IMG/VR virus record: IMGVR_UViG_3300004770_000003
Location: 1-36,021 of that record
Direction: 5' to 3' (one strand)
DNA: 36,021 nt
From: a virus
The notes beneath the pieces were generated by a model. The model did not search any database and was not told where the DNA came from. It worked only from the letters and a program-made list of their open reading frames with translations. A program made the position numbers and the translations under genes. Shown here piece after piece: positions 24,281 to 30,906 of the stretch (within the stretch, counting starts at the first letter, position 1; the number at the start of each line of letters is the position of its first letter).

Positions 24281-24609
24281 TGGGTGTGTATACGCACCCA
24301 CGGATAGATTCTCAACTTGTTTTTTCGTTCAAATGACACAAAGGGTAGGGGATAGGGTGCCGAGTCAAAGGCATCCCTAAGATGTCCAGAATACAGATAC
24401 AAGTGCCAGCAGTCGGCATCTTGGAAGGTCACCCAAGGGTTGCAGATCCTTTCGTAGGTCGCATTTTGGCACACCGGACGTGCCATAAAGAAAAGGTCAT
24501 CGTTACTGACAACGATCCCGTAAAGCAAATGTGCCTCCAGATCCTCCCGAAATGTCCGTGGGCATGTCTCTTGCTGGTAGACTGCTGCTGCCCTTTGGAC
24601 GGGTTTCAT
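24265..24609 (-). CDS. Conserved-looking phage protein next to terminase
   Basis: 114 residues: KPVQRAAAVYQQETCPRTFREDLEAHLLYGIVVSNDDLFFMARPVCQNATYERICNPWVTFQDADCWHLYLYSGHLRDAFDSAPYPLPFVSFERKNKLRIYPW. Proteins with this sort of FMARPV...NPW.....D.WH.YL..G pattern occur between terminase and portal in other podoviruses, without an assigned function that I know. Four cysteines are scattered rather than arranged as a zinc site. The start overlaps the TerL stop by four bases (ATGA). The 20-bp near-palindrome lies over its end. Confidence 0.55.
   Translation of the reverse strand: MKPVQRAAAVYQQETCPRTFREDLEAHLLYGIVVSNDDLFFMARPVCQNATYERICNPWVTFQDADCWHLYLYSGHLRDAFDSAPYPLPFVSFERKNKLRIYPWVRIHTQCMTL
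24281..24300. promoter_or_regulatory. 20-bp near-perfect palindromic motif
   Basis: TGGGTGTGTATACGCACCCA is symmetric except for one base pair in each arm. It is the longest palindromic form of the dispersed motif and lies just upstream of the 24280 start, within the end of the gene before. Confidence 0.5.
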
Positions 24610-25949
24610 GCTCCCTTGAATCCCATCTTGGCATGGGTGGCACGTTTAACCTGATAACCGTAGTTGACCCGTGTCGGCATCTGGCTCCGATCAATGACCA
24701 GACCTGCCTTGATTGCTTGGAAGGCAATGGAAAATGCGTCACTAGCATGGGAGGAATGGTCATGCACCGGAACTTGCTTGATCGTGATGCCGTCACTTTC
24801 TTCCTTAGAATGATAGAGATCCAAGGCATCCAAACCCAACTGGCAGGTATCTTCCTTAAAACTTACTCGTGGAAAAGCATCTAGTGCCAAGTTGATGCCG
24901 TCCCAGACCGAGTTTTGCCTTTGCACTGCCACTACATTGGTCAGTCCTGCCGTCTGTAGGTTAGGTTGCCATAGGGATCCGTTGATGGCAGCAGCATCGT
25001 GGGGAAGGAAATGGGAAGCATACCTATAAGGTCGATCTAAAAGTCGTTTTACCCAGTCGGCAGGGGTGGAGCAGTCGGCATCACCAAAGAGACTTTCTAG
25101 GAAAACGATCCGATCACCGAGGATTTGCCACAACCAGACTCGGACGTTGAGTGGTGCACCCACATCCCACGAGGAATAGACCGGAGATTCTTTGTGCCAG
25201 AGGATGTTGTTACTGATCCGTGTCTGGATCCGTGCATCTTCCAGCACCCGTGAGTAAATGCTCCCTGCTCTGCCTACGGAAAAGTTGCACTCAAATTCTT
25301 GTGCAAAGACCCTTTCCGGTGTTCCTGCCTTGATGGATTCCAATTCTTCCGGTGGGATTAAGCCACTCTCGGAAGATCGTAGGATCATCGTGAACCATTC
25401 GGGATCGTCCAGTGCTTCCTTCCATAATCGCCAAAACCCATTACGACCTGCTGGAGTGCCGATAAAGGTTGCACGTCCTTGGTAGTCGGCAAGGGCAGGA
25501 CGGATGACTGCCAACCATGCTTGTGGGTCAAGGTTTGCGTATTCGTCGAGTACCACGTAGTCAAAATAGAGACCTCTCATGCGTTCGTAGGAATCACCTG
25601 AGTAGAGTCGGATCATGGCACCATTACTAAGAGTCACCATCAAATCCTGTTCGTTGACTTTCACGTTCGGTAAATCACTCACGAATCGCTTGAGCATTGC
25701 CCAAGCAATGTCCTTGGACTGGTCACGAGTCGGTGCAATATACGCATACCTCCGTGGAGGGTTGACCCTAGTATCCGTGTGTGCCTTTTGAAGTAGGTCT
25801 TGGATACATGCCACGGTCTTTCCTGCTCGTCGATGACACACCAAACATGCCCACCGTTGTGTCCGTTCTAAAAAGGGACGAAATTGCTTACGTGGACGTG
25901 CACGTAACACCACCTCCTGATCAATTTCTGTCGGAGGGATTGAGTTCAC
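24606..25949 (-). CDS. terL: Terminase large subunit
   Basis: 447 residues. ATPase: Walker A CHRRAGKT at 38-45, Walker B YVVLDE at 131-136 and the coupling motif FIGTP at 162-166. Nuclease: SSWDVG at 259-264 supplies the first acidic residue, and a later HDHSSHASDAFS segment near 393-404 supplies further metal ligands. It packages DNA into the prohead and cuts it. The start codon is GTG (25949), because an in-frame stop lies two codons upstream. The gene overlaps the end of the zinc-ribbon ORF by 29 bases. It fits the Terminase_6-type family seen in podovirus-like temperate phages. Confidence 0.93.
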   Translation of the reverse strand: MNSIPPTEIDQEVVLRARPRKQFRPFLERTQRWACLVCHRRAGKTVACIQDLLQKAHTDTRVNPPRRYAYIAPTRDQSKDIAWAMLKRFVSDLPNVKVNEQDLMVTLSNGAMIRLYSGDSYERMRGLYFDYVVLDEYANLDPQAWLAVIRPALADYQGRATFIGTPAGRNGFWRLWKEALDDPEWFTMILRSSESGLIPPEELESIKAGTPERVFAQEFECNFSVGRAGSIYSRVLEDARIQTRISNNILWHKESPVYSSWDVGAPLNVRVWLWQILGDRIVFLESLFGDADCSTPADWVKRLLDRPYRYASHFLPHDAAAINGSLWQPNLQTAGLTNVVAVQRQNSVWDGINLALDAFPRVSFKEDTCQLGLDALDLYHSKEESDGITIKQVPVHDHSSHASDAFSIAFQAIKAGLVIDRSQMPTRVNYGYQVKRATHAKMGFKGA

Positions 25950-26079
25950 AATCTAGGCACAAATAGGTTTCTTTATCCACGGGGGACTTTTTGCCACACT
26001 GCTTGCACGTGGGCAGGGTCGGTTTCATGCCGATACCCGTCTGAATGATCCTGCTCTTTGATTTAGATGGAGTTGTCAT
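25921..26079 (-). CDS. Zinc-ribbon microprotein between TerS and TerL
   Basis: A 52-residue ORF filling the gap between the terminase genes. The basic N-terminus (MTTPSKSKSRIIQTGIGMKP) is followed by a four-cysteine site: CKQCG (C25, C28) and CLDCE (C41, C44), a CxxC-x12-CxxC spacing typical of a small zinc ribbon. Its ATG overlaps the TerS stop (TAATG) and its end overlaps the TerL start by 29 bases, so it is embedded in the packaging operon. It may help terminase recognise or hold DNA, or act as a late regulator; this is inference from position and fold only. Confidence 0.7.
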   Translation of the reverse strand: MTTPSKSKSRIIQTGIGMKPTLPTCKQCGKKSPVDKETYLCLDCELNPSDRN

Positions 26080-26582
26080 TAGTTGACATCCCCCCCAATT
26101 TCAAAGACCACACGGGTCTTTCCGGTCTGTTCTACCTCAATCCGGTCACCATATTTCTTGGGTGCTAGTTTCCCCATGATCCATTTTAAGGTGTCCACCC
26201 TGAGTCTTGACCTCTGGACATGCTCTGCATTGAGCACAATCCTCTCTTGGTTATTCCGATCTGCCTCCATGATTTCCCAATCGTTCCTGCCGTCATGGGC
26301 AATGTCCTTAATTTGCTCTAAAAGTGCGTCTGCTTGCTTCACCCGTGCACGTGCGTAGTGCTCCCTAAAAAGATGATTCTCTGGATGCTCCAACCACCTG
26401 TAGATCATCGACTGACTCGGCATGTGCTCCAGTAAAGTAATGTGACGGATGGATTCTCCGTCTGCCACCCTCTGGCAAATTTCCAAGGCAATCTCGTCCG
26501 AGTAAGCAGAAGGTCTACCGAGTTTCTTTTCTACAGAAACAAGTGCCGTGGAGGATGCAGGTGCTTTGGGTTTTTTAGCCAT
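26079..26582 (-). CDS. terS: Terminase small subunit
   Basis: 167 residues. LGRPSAYSDEIALEICQRVADGESIRHITLLEHMPSQSMIYRWLEHPENHLFREHYARAR is a helix-turn-helix DNA-binding region typical of small terminase subunits (G.S...I......PS...V..W....F...Y..AR), followed by a helical oligomerisation region (RNNQERIVLNAEHVQRSRLRVDTLKWIMGKLAPKKYGDRIEVE) with the frequent KYGDR motif. It would recognise phage DNA and hand it to TerL. It lies directly upstream of the zinc-ribbon ORF and TerL. Confidence 0.9.
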   Translation of the reverse strand: MAKKPKAPASSTALVSVEKKLGRPSAYSDEIALEICQRVADGESIRHITLLEHMPSQSMIYRWLEHPENHLFREHYARARVKQADALLEQIKDIAHDGRNDWEIMEADRNNQERIVLNAEHVQRSRLRVDTLKWIMGKLAPKKYGDRIEVEQTGKTRVVFEIGGDVN

Positions 26583-26794
26583 TACCTAGTCATCTCGGTG
26601 ATTTCTCTCTGGATAAACCAAAGGGCTTTACGGAGGTCTTGCACCTCGGTCTCTCGATCACCCTTTTTTCCAGCACGGTAGATGTATTTGATAGCTGCCC
26701 CCCGTGGAAACGGGAGGTGCCCTATCATGTCAATCAACTCAATCCCTTTCGGGTTGTCCGTGTAATGACTCGGATGGTTAACCGGATCACTCAT
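26582..26794 (-). CDS. DUF3310 protein
   Basis: 70 residues. VNHPSHYTDNPKGIELIDMIGHLPFPRGAAIKYIYRAGKKGDRETEVQDLRKALWFIQREI is the DUF3310 signature (VNHP.HY...GIE.ID.I.....F..G.AIKYI.R..KK.....DL.KA..YI.R). This family is widespread in phages, often annotated as a nucleotide-kinase-like or SaV-like protein, with no proven activity. Here it lies between SSB and the small terminase, at the junction of replication and packaging genes. Confidence 0.88.
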   Translation of the reverse strand: MSDPVNHPSHYTDNPKGIELIDMIGHLPFPRGAAIKYIYRAGKKGDRETEVQDLRKALWFIQREITEMTR

Positions 26795-26827
26795 GTTACC
26801 ATTCCAATGGTGGATCGTTTTTTTTCA

Positions 26828-27142
26828 TTAGAAAGGAATGTCATCCATCCGTACTTCCTGACGAGGTGCAGGAGCATACCCATTGCCCTTGTCAGTATTG
26901 TGCTGAGACATCTGAGGTCTACCTGCACCGAGAGTCTTCCAGTTGCCTAAGATGGGCAGCTTCATACCGGATGCCCTCTCGTCCTTGGAAAGGGATTGGG
27001 TGATAAATCCTTCATTGCCGTGCTCATCCACCCTGTCAAAGGTGACTAAGTCTAGGAAGAGGGCTTGCTCACCGTTCTTACGAGTAACTGCTTTAAGTCG
27101 GGATTTGTCGATTTTGTTTACGTCTATTTGTAGTGATAACAT
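26828..27142 (-). CDS. ssb: Single-stranded DNA-binding protein
   Basis: 104 residues. The N-terminal part (LQIDVNKIDKSRLKAVTRKNGEQALFLDLVTFDRVDEHGNEGFITQSLSKDERASGMKLPILGNWKTL) has the pattern of a phage OB-fold SSB-like family, and the C-terminus MDDIPF is the acidic SSB tip that binds replication and recombination partners. The linker is short and Gln/Asn/Gly-rich. It would coat single strands for the ERF annealing protein and the replisome. It is encoded after a small basic protein with a five-base gap. Confidence 0.82.
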   Translation of the reverse strand: MLSLQIDVNKIDKSRLKAVTRKNGEQALFLDLVTFDRVDEHGNEGFITQSLSKDERASGMKLPILGNWKTLGAGRPQMSQHNTDKGNGYAPAPRQEVRMDDIPF

Positions 27143-27147
27143 GGTGT

Positions 27148-27318
27148 TTATTTGTAGGTGATGACTGTTCGGGTTGCTTTCTTGAGCCTGACCTTTCCGT
27201 AGGGAGTTCGGTCTGACTTGAGATTCGGAAAATTGGCACGAAAAATAGGAAAGTTGTCTCGACGTGAGTCACCCTTACCGACTTGTTTCTCGGAGTGTTG
27301 AGTTCTTAAAACAGACAT
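27148..27318 (-). CDS. Small basic protein at the head of the SSB operon
   Basis: A 56-residue ORF starting MSVLRTQHSEK and ending VRLKKATRTVITYK, with many Arg and Lys and few acidic residues. It is the first gene after the divergent operator region and ends five bases before the SSB start. The ATG lies downstream of a candidate minus-strand promoter (27341-27369). I see no known domain. It could be a small nucleic-acid-binding or host-takeover protein. Confidence 0.5.
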   Translation of the reverse strand: MSVLRTQHSEKQVGKGDSRRDNFPIFRANFPNLKSDRTPYGKVRLKKATRTVITYK

Positions 27319-27347
27319 AGTTGTCTTGGAAGTGGAGGAATGGTATC

Positions 27348-27360
27348 GGGGTGTCTATAT
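27348..27360 (+). promoter_or_regulatory. Motif copy 1 in divergent region
   Basis: GGGGTGTCTATAT, in the spacer of the candidate leftward promoter of the small-basic-protein and SSB operon. This is the same geometry as at the capsid promoter. Confidence 0.5.
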
Positions 27361-27377
27361 TTGTGGCAAGCAGATTC

Positions 27378-27390
27378 GTATATACACCCA
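27378..27390 (-). promoter_or_regulatory. Motif copy 2 in divergent region
   Basis: TGGGTGTATATAC on the minus strand, opposite in orientation to copy 1, with its TATATAC core facing it. Confidence 0.5.
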
Positions 27391-27592
27391 CGAGTCATGT
27401 GAATGTCTTATTCTGCATCTATCCGTTTGCACTTTTCTTTTACCTATGTCTTTTCAGACGTAGTATCTATGGGCATCTACAAACAATCTTCTAGCACTTG
27501 AAAATATATCGTTGACGATTAATCAAGATAAGACTAGGGTGACTTCAGATGAGGCAATCATGCCGAGTCACAACCACTAAAAATACAAGACC

Positions 27593-27982
27593 ATGACCAC
27601 CACCACCTACACCGCAAACCATCAAGTCGTCACCGAATACTCAATGATGTTCTGGGCATACTATGATGGGGGATTTTCTTTCCCATGCACCCCCACTGGA
27701 GAGATTGAAGAACCTCAGTTTCCAGAGGGTCGAGCCAATCTTGCCAAGCTGCTCAACGGGGAGATCAGTTACACCCGTAAGGAATTACAGACCTCTATTC
27801 GTAGGTTTAGTCTTTGCTCCTGTGGAAGTGGCAAAACAGATCATTCTGTCTACGATGCCCGTGGCATCTTTGTTGCCAGTGCTTGCCCCAAGTGTGAAGA
27901 CAAGGTAAAATCCACTTACCGTGCAGAGATTTTTACCAACTCTGATTACGATTGTGATGAACTAGTAGATGCTGATTACTAA
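27593..27982 (+). CDS. Zinc-binding protein, first gene of plus-strand cassette
   Basis: 129 residues. The C-terminal half carries CSCGSG (C75, C77) and ACPKCEDK (C98, C101), probably a zinc site, within a pattern (HSVYDARGIFVASACPKCEDKVKSTYRAEIFTNSDYD.DEL.D) that I recognise from small proteins scattered among bacterial plasmids and phages, of unknown role. The N-terminal half (YSMMFWAYYDGGFSFPCTPTGEIEEP) is not recognised. It is the only operon on the plus strand and is preceded by the divergent operator region, so it may be expressed when the lytic operon is off. Confidence 0.6.
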   Translation: MTTTTYTANHQVVTEYSMMFWAYYDGGFSFPCTPTGEIEEPQFPEGRANLAKLLNGEISYTRKELQTSIRRFSLCSCGSGKTDHSVYDARGIFVASACPKCEDKVKSTYRAEIFTNSDYDCDELVDADY

Positions 27983-28001
27983 CCATCAACCGACCACGAT
28001 A

Positions 28002-28208
28002 ATGACCAAACGTCAAATTAACCGTGCCATCAAGCACCTCTACCTTGAGGTGCAGCATGAACGGGGGGCAGGGTATTGCTATTTTACCGGACTTACCACG
28101 GGGACAACCGTGGGGGAGTCTGTGATGGTCTGTTACCTTAACCAACTTACCCTTGAGCAGTGGGTGGATCGTGCCACCCAAGCATTGGAAGAAGGGGGAA
28201 ACCTATGA
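28002..28208 (+). CDS. Small conserved-type protein, plus-strand cassette
   Basis: 68 residues starting MTKRQINRAIKHLYLEVQ. The ATG at 28002 is preferred to the one at 27969, which lies inside the previous gene. The pattern GYCYFTGLTTGTTVGESVMVCYLNQLTLEQWVDRATQAL recurs in small phage and plasmid proteins, often beside the DARGI-type zinc protein encoded upstream, so the pair may be a functional unit. No activity is known to me. Its stop overlaps the next start by four bases. Confidence 0.6.
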   Translation: MTKRQINRAIKHLYLEVQHERGAGYCYFTGLTTGTTVGESVMVCYLNQLTLEQWVDRATQALEEGGNL

Positions 28209-28555
28209 AAATTCGTATCACTAACCCCCACGGAGGCAAATGCCCAAAGTGCAGCAAGCCTGTGCTTGCCATCCGCAACTACACAATGGGCGAGAGTCTG
28301 TATGTTCACGCAAATTATGAAAAGGACGGCATGCCACACATTGACGGGTGTTTTGTAAAGAAACCCAACCCCCACGGAGGTTCCCGCAAGGGTGCTGGCA
28401 GACCCAAAGGCACTACGAATCAGGTCAAGGTTCCCCACAGGGTCATCACCAAATCAGTTTCCATGACTTCCCCCGATTGGGATCGTTTTGATGCCCAGAA
28501 AGGCAGTCTTAGCAGGGGGGCATATATCGTATCGATCCTGCCCCAGTCACATTGA
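28205..28555 (+). CDS. Putative DNA-binding protein: zinc ribbon, GRPKG hinge, ribbon-helix-helix-like end
   Basis: 116 residues starting MKIRITNPHGGKCPKC; the ATG overlaps the previous stop by four bases. Three parts are visible: an N-terminal cysteine knuckle (C13, C16, with H/C residues to about 48), a basic segment HGGSRKGAGRPKGTTNQ resembling an AT-hook, and a C-terminal KSVSMTSPDWDRFDAQKGSLSRGAYIVSIL with the strand-helix-helix pattern of ribbon-helix-helix proteins. It is a candidate transcription regulator, perhaps the missing lysogeny repressor. Its end overlaps the convergent minus-strand nuclease gene by 47 bases. Confidence 0.58.
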   Translation: MKIRITNPHGGKCPKCSKPVLAIRNYTMGESLYVHANYEKDGMPHIDGCFVKKPNPHGGSRKGAGRPKGTTNQVKVPHRVITKSVSMTSPDWDRFDAQKGSLSRGAYIVSILPQSH

Positions 28556-29000
28556 TGTAAGCATTGGTCTTAATCACTTTCCCCCCGTTGATGCACTTGC
28601 TGGTCTCCGTACGTTCTAACCGTATTGGAGGCATCAAATCACCATTGTGATCGGCAATCTTGATGGTCAAAATGAGACCGTCTGGCACGAGGTACAGGAA
28701 TCCGTAGAACGGGACACATAGAGATTTTGCAAGGTTGGCACCGTGTACGATTTTTTCGTAAGTCACCAACCACTCGTCCCCCCACTTGGAAAGTTGATCA
28801 CGGGTCATTTGTCGGCACTTGCTTTCAAAGCACGAGGTGATCTCATTGTTTCGAATCGTAAACCCATCCACCTTGGAAGGGTTATGCTTAGGGGTATTGA
28901 CAAACATACTGTCAGGAAAAGTGATCCGTAGTGAGTCGAGCATTTCCTGCTCCTCCCGTGCAGATTCCTGTCCTTTAGGGGTAAGAATATCAAGACTCAT
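28509..29000 (-). CDS. PD-(D/E)xK nuclease-like protein
   Basis: 163 residues. KVDGFTIRNNEITSCFESKCRQMTRDQLSKWGDEWLVTYEKI carries D45 and E59-S-K61, the spacing of a PD-(D/E)xK nuclease core (D-x13-ExK), followed by a helix and by strand-rich FYGFLYLVPDGLILTIKIAD. It could be a resolvase or repair nuclease for replication intermediates. The gene ends in a 47-base overlap with the plus-strand cassette, so simultaneous transcription of both would interfere. The start overlaps the stop of the helicase-loader gene by four bases. Confidence 0.62.
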   Translation of the reverse strand: MSLDILTPKGQESAREEQEMLDSLRITFPDSMFVNTPKHNPSKVDGFTIRNNEITSCFESKCRQMTRDQLSKWGDEWLVTYEKIVHGANLAKSLCVPFYGFLYLVPDGLILTIKIADHNGDLMPPIRLERTETSKCINGGKVIKTNAYINVTGAGSIRYMPPC

Positions 29001-29686
29001 AATTTCACAATGCTGGAAAACTCTGCCAGTCTCCTGACGATTGCCTCACCCCGATCTTGGGAAAACATTGCAAGCAATCCCTTGGCATCCGAATTGGATG
29101 TCCAGATAGTAGGCAGTCGGTGAGATGTCCGGTACTCTAGGATGTCGTAGAGTTCGGCTTCTGCTCGGTCTGTCATCCGTCCCTTACCGAGGTCATCAAG
29201 GAGGAGTAAGTCAGCACTCTTGCAAAGTTTGAGTGCAGATTGTGCAATCACCTTGATGGCAGGACTGTCGGCAAACTGGTTGGCAGCATTGAGGGACAAA
29301 TCCGGTGATGTCAGAAAAAACGTATTCTTTCCAACATCTTGGATCCGTTTAAGGAGTATAATGGCTGCCCTCGTCTTGCCAGCACCGGAGGTGCCGATAA
29401 ACCCTAGTCCCATTGGTTGATATGACCACGTCAGTACCGGAGTCGTTAAAGCCTCTGGCAGTCGTTCTAAATCCGTGTCGTGGTAGATCGGAGGGATCAT
29501 GAGGTTAAAACGAGTCTGAGAGGCATTTCTGGCGTTCCTAGCAGGTGCCTCTTTCTGGTCTTGGGTGTATTTAAGGCAGCAGTCATCACAATTCCTCTGG
29601 AAATAAATGACCTTGCCATTGAATTGGATGGGTTCGTGCTCGTAGGGGATGGAGCAGGTTTCACAAATGGAATGAACGGTTGTCAT
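28997..29686 (-). CDS. DnaC/IstB-like helicase loader ATPase
   Basis: 229 residues. An N-terminal zinc site (C8, C11, C33, C36) is followed by an AAA+ domain: Walker A GTSGAGKT at 98-105, Walker B LLLLDDLGKG at 160-169, a sensor-1-like TSNSD at 196-200 and a box VII Arg pair (VRRL, R218/R219). This is the layout of phage DnaC/IstB-type helicase loaders. It would place the host replicative helicase at the phage origin together with the DnaD-like initiator encoded two genes upstream. No helicase gene of its own is seen. Confidence 0.85.
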   Translation of the reverse strand: MTTVHSICETCSIPYEHEPIQFNGKVIYFQRNCDDCCLKYTQDQKEAPARNARNASQTRFNLMIPPIYHDTDLERLPEALTTPVLTWSYQPMGLGFIGTSGAGKTRAAIILLKRIQDVGKNTFFLTSPDLSLNAANQFADSPAIKVIAQSALKLCKSADLLLLDDLGKGRMTDRAEAELYDILEYRTSHRLPTIWTSNSDAKGLLAMFSQDRGEAIVRRLAEFSSIVKL

Positions 29687-29717
29687 GATGGGATTCGGTA
29701 AAGATGAAGAATTTTCG

Positions 29718-30233
29718 TTAACCTCTCAGCCTGCGGAATTTAAGCGTTGGCCATTTTCCTGCCAATGTTCCGATACTGTTTTCACATTTTCTCCATACCA
29801 TTCCATGTATGTATTCCTGACGCTCATCACCCTCACAGATCACCTCGTCATCGCCCAACTCTCGCCATTCGGGTTGTTTATCCTTTGCATCGTTATTCCC
29901 CTCATGGGTGAATTTCGTTACATTTCCTATGCACTTGTCGGCTAGGGTTTTCTCTGTCGCAGGGGCGAAACGAAACTGGTATAACTTGAACAGAGTTTCT
30001 GGATCTTCCTGTTCTTCCTTGCTTCTAATCAGTTTTCTCCATTCTGGATGACTCCACTCGTTTTCTGGTGAGTAAATTTCTAGTTTCTCAACATATTTAC
30101 GGAGCCTTGCGACCTCGTTGTTCTTTTCGGTGAGTTCTCGTTCTAACTGACGGCAAATCTCAACTGGAACGACATAGGCTTCTAATCCCATTGCTTCTAT
30201 GGCTTCATCTGTTCGTGGTGTGTCTGATTTCAT
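29718..30233 (-). CDS. SDTPRTDE-type hypothetical protein with coiled coil
   Basis: 171 residues starting MKSDTPRTDEAIEAMG. The ATG at 30233 is one base from the stop of the initiator gene and is preferred to 30251. The SDTPRTD start followed by VPVEICRQLERELTEKNNEVARLRKYVEKL, a coiled coil, is frequent in phage proteins of unknown role. The C-terminal part (KQPEWRELGDDEVICEGDERQEYIHGMVWRKC) looks like a small beta domain often appended to phage hypotheticals. No enzymatic motif is seen. Confidence 0.6.
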   Translation of the reverse strand: MKSDTPRTDEAIEAMGLEAYVVPVEICRQLERELTEKNNEVARLRKYVEKLEIYSPENEWSHPEWRKLIRSKEEQEDPETLFKLYQFRFAPATEKTLADKCIGNVTKFTHEGNNDAKDKQPEWRELGDDEVICEGDERQEYIHGMVWRKCENSIGTLAGKWPTLKFRRLRG

Positions 30234-30234
30234 G

Positions 30235-30906
30235 TTAGAATGCTGATGCAAATTTGGAGTTGTTGACTGACATGGTGGTTGGTTTGTTTCCGGTAGGGGG
30301 AGGGGGGAAAATCCCTTGCCACCCGTTGCTGATGGTGAGTCCGATTGCCGTGATTGCTGCCTGATGTCCCCATTGATCCATTTCCATGAGCTTGGCTTTC
30401 ACCGAGGAGGGTTTGAGCACAGAGAGACCTCTCTCCTTTCGATACTGCACGTACTGATCCCAATTCATCCGAAAAGTCTCCGTATCCAGACCCTTGGGAA
30501 AAACTGGAGGTGCTGGCACCGACTTCTTATTCTTTTCTGTCTCTTTCTCTGTCTCTGTCTCTCTCTCTCTCTCTGAGGTAGCATGTTGCAAGCAAGGTGC
30601 TAGCACCGTGCTAGCATCCCCTTGGACAACTTCAAAGAATCCCTTATCAATGAGTGGTTTAAGTCCACTCATCACATCCTTGGTGCTGACCCGTAGTCGG
30701 AAGACTAGTTCCTCGGTGCTGGCATCAAAGGTGCCATCCGGTGACTCGGATGCTAGCAACCAAAGGAGTGGTGCTAGCCCCTTGCTAGCAAGATCCAACC
30801 CCATGAAATCTCGGTTATTGAGCAAATCACGGTGGAGCTTAATCCAAGGGGGTGTCCGATGGTTATAGTGCTGGAATTTACTCCAGTTTTTAGGTTTGAG
30901 TTTCAT
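30235..30906 (-). CDS. DnaD-like replication initiation protein
   Basis: 223 residues. Residues 20-97 (PPWIKLHRDLLNNRDFMGLDLASKGLAPLLWLLASES...ELVFRLRVSTKDVMSGLKPLIDKGFFEV) fit the winged-helix N-terminal domain of DnaD/replication-initiator proteins. A charged linker (SERERETETEKETEKNKK, 111-128) follows, then a C-terminal domain ending AITAIGLTISNGWQGIFPP, like the DnaD tail that binds helicase or DNA. It would open the phage origin. The gene itself contains five GCTAGC palindromes, like the origin inside lambda gene O. The start overlaps the previous stop by four bases. Confidence 0.8.
   Translation of the reverse strand: MKLKPKNWSKFQHYNHRTPPWIKLHRDLLNNRDFMGLDLASKGLAPLLWLLASESPDGTFDASTEELVFRLRVSTKDVMSGLKPLIDKGFFEVVQGDASTVLAPCLQHATSERERETETEKETEKNKKSVPAPPVFPKGLDTETFRMNWDQYVQYRKERGLSVLKPSSVKAKLMEMDQWGHQAAITAIGLTISNGWQGIFPPPPTGNKPTTMSVNNSKFASAF
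30558..30574. repeat. (CT)8 microsatellite in the initiator linker
   Basis: A 17-base pure CT run inside a longer CT/GTCT-rich tract (30536-30574) that encodes the Glu/Arg/Thr linker. Slippage here would shift the frame before the C-terminal domain. Confidence 0.8.
30599..30789. other. ori: Candidate replication origin: five phased GCTAGC palindromes
   Basis: GCTAGC occurs at 30599, 30610, 30752, 30773 and 30784, most within the longer palindrome TGCTAGCA. Spacings of 11, 21 and 11 bp match whole turns of the helix. All lie in the DnaD-like initiator gene. Three scattered copies elsewhere (near 3549, 12998 and 20230) show that the 6-mer is not unique, but five in 191 bp is a clear cluster. 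Confidence 0.55.

Larger units (their letters stand above)
27319..27592. promoter_or_regulatory. Divergent operator and promoter region
   Basis: A 274-base gap between leftward and rightward genes, with no ORF. It holds two facing copies of the dispersed motif (27348-27360 and 27378-27390, 30 bases apart). On the minus strand TTGCCA (27369-27364) and a weak ATACCA (27346-27341) are 17 bases apart with the first motif copy in the spacer. On the plus strand TTGACG (27512-27517) and TAGGGT (27535-27540) are also 17 apart, the -35 lying in a short inverted repeat ATCGT/ACGAT (27509-27520). It looks like a switch region. Confidence 0.55.

Noticed and set aside
29685-29945. Plus-strand 86-codon ORF with a hydrophobic stretch
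   Set aside because: It overlaps the well-supported minus-strand 29718-30233 gene and the start of the helicase loader; there is no supporting context.
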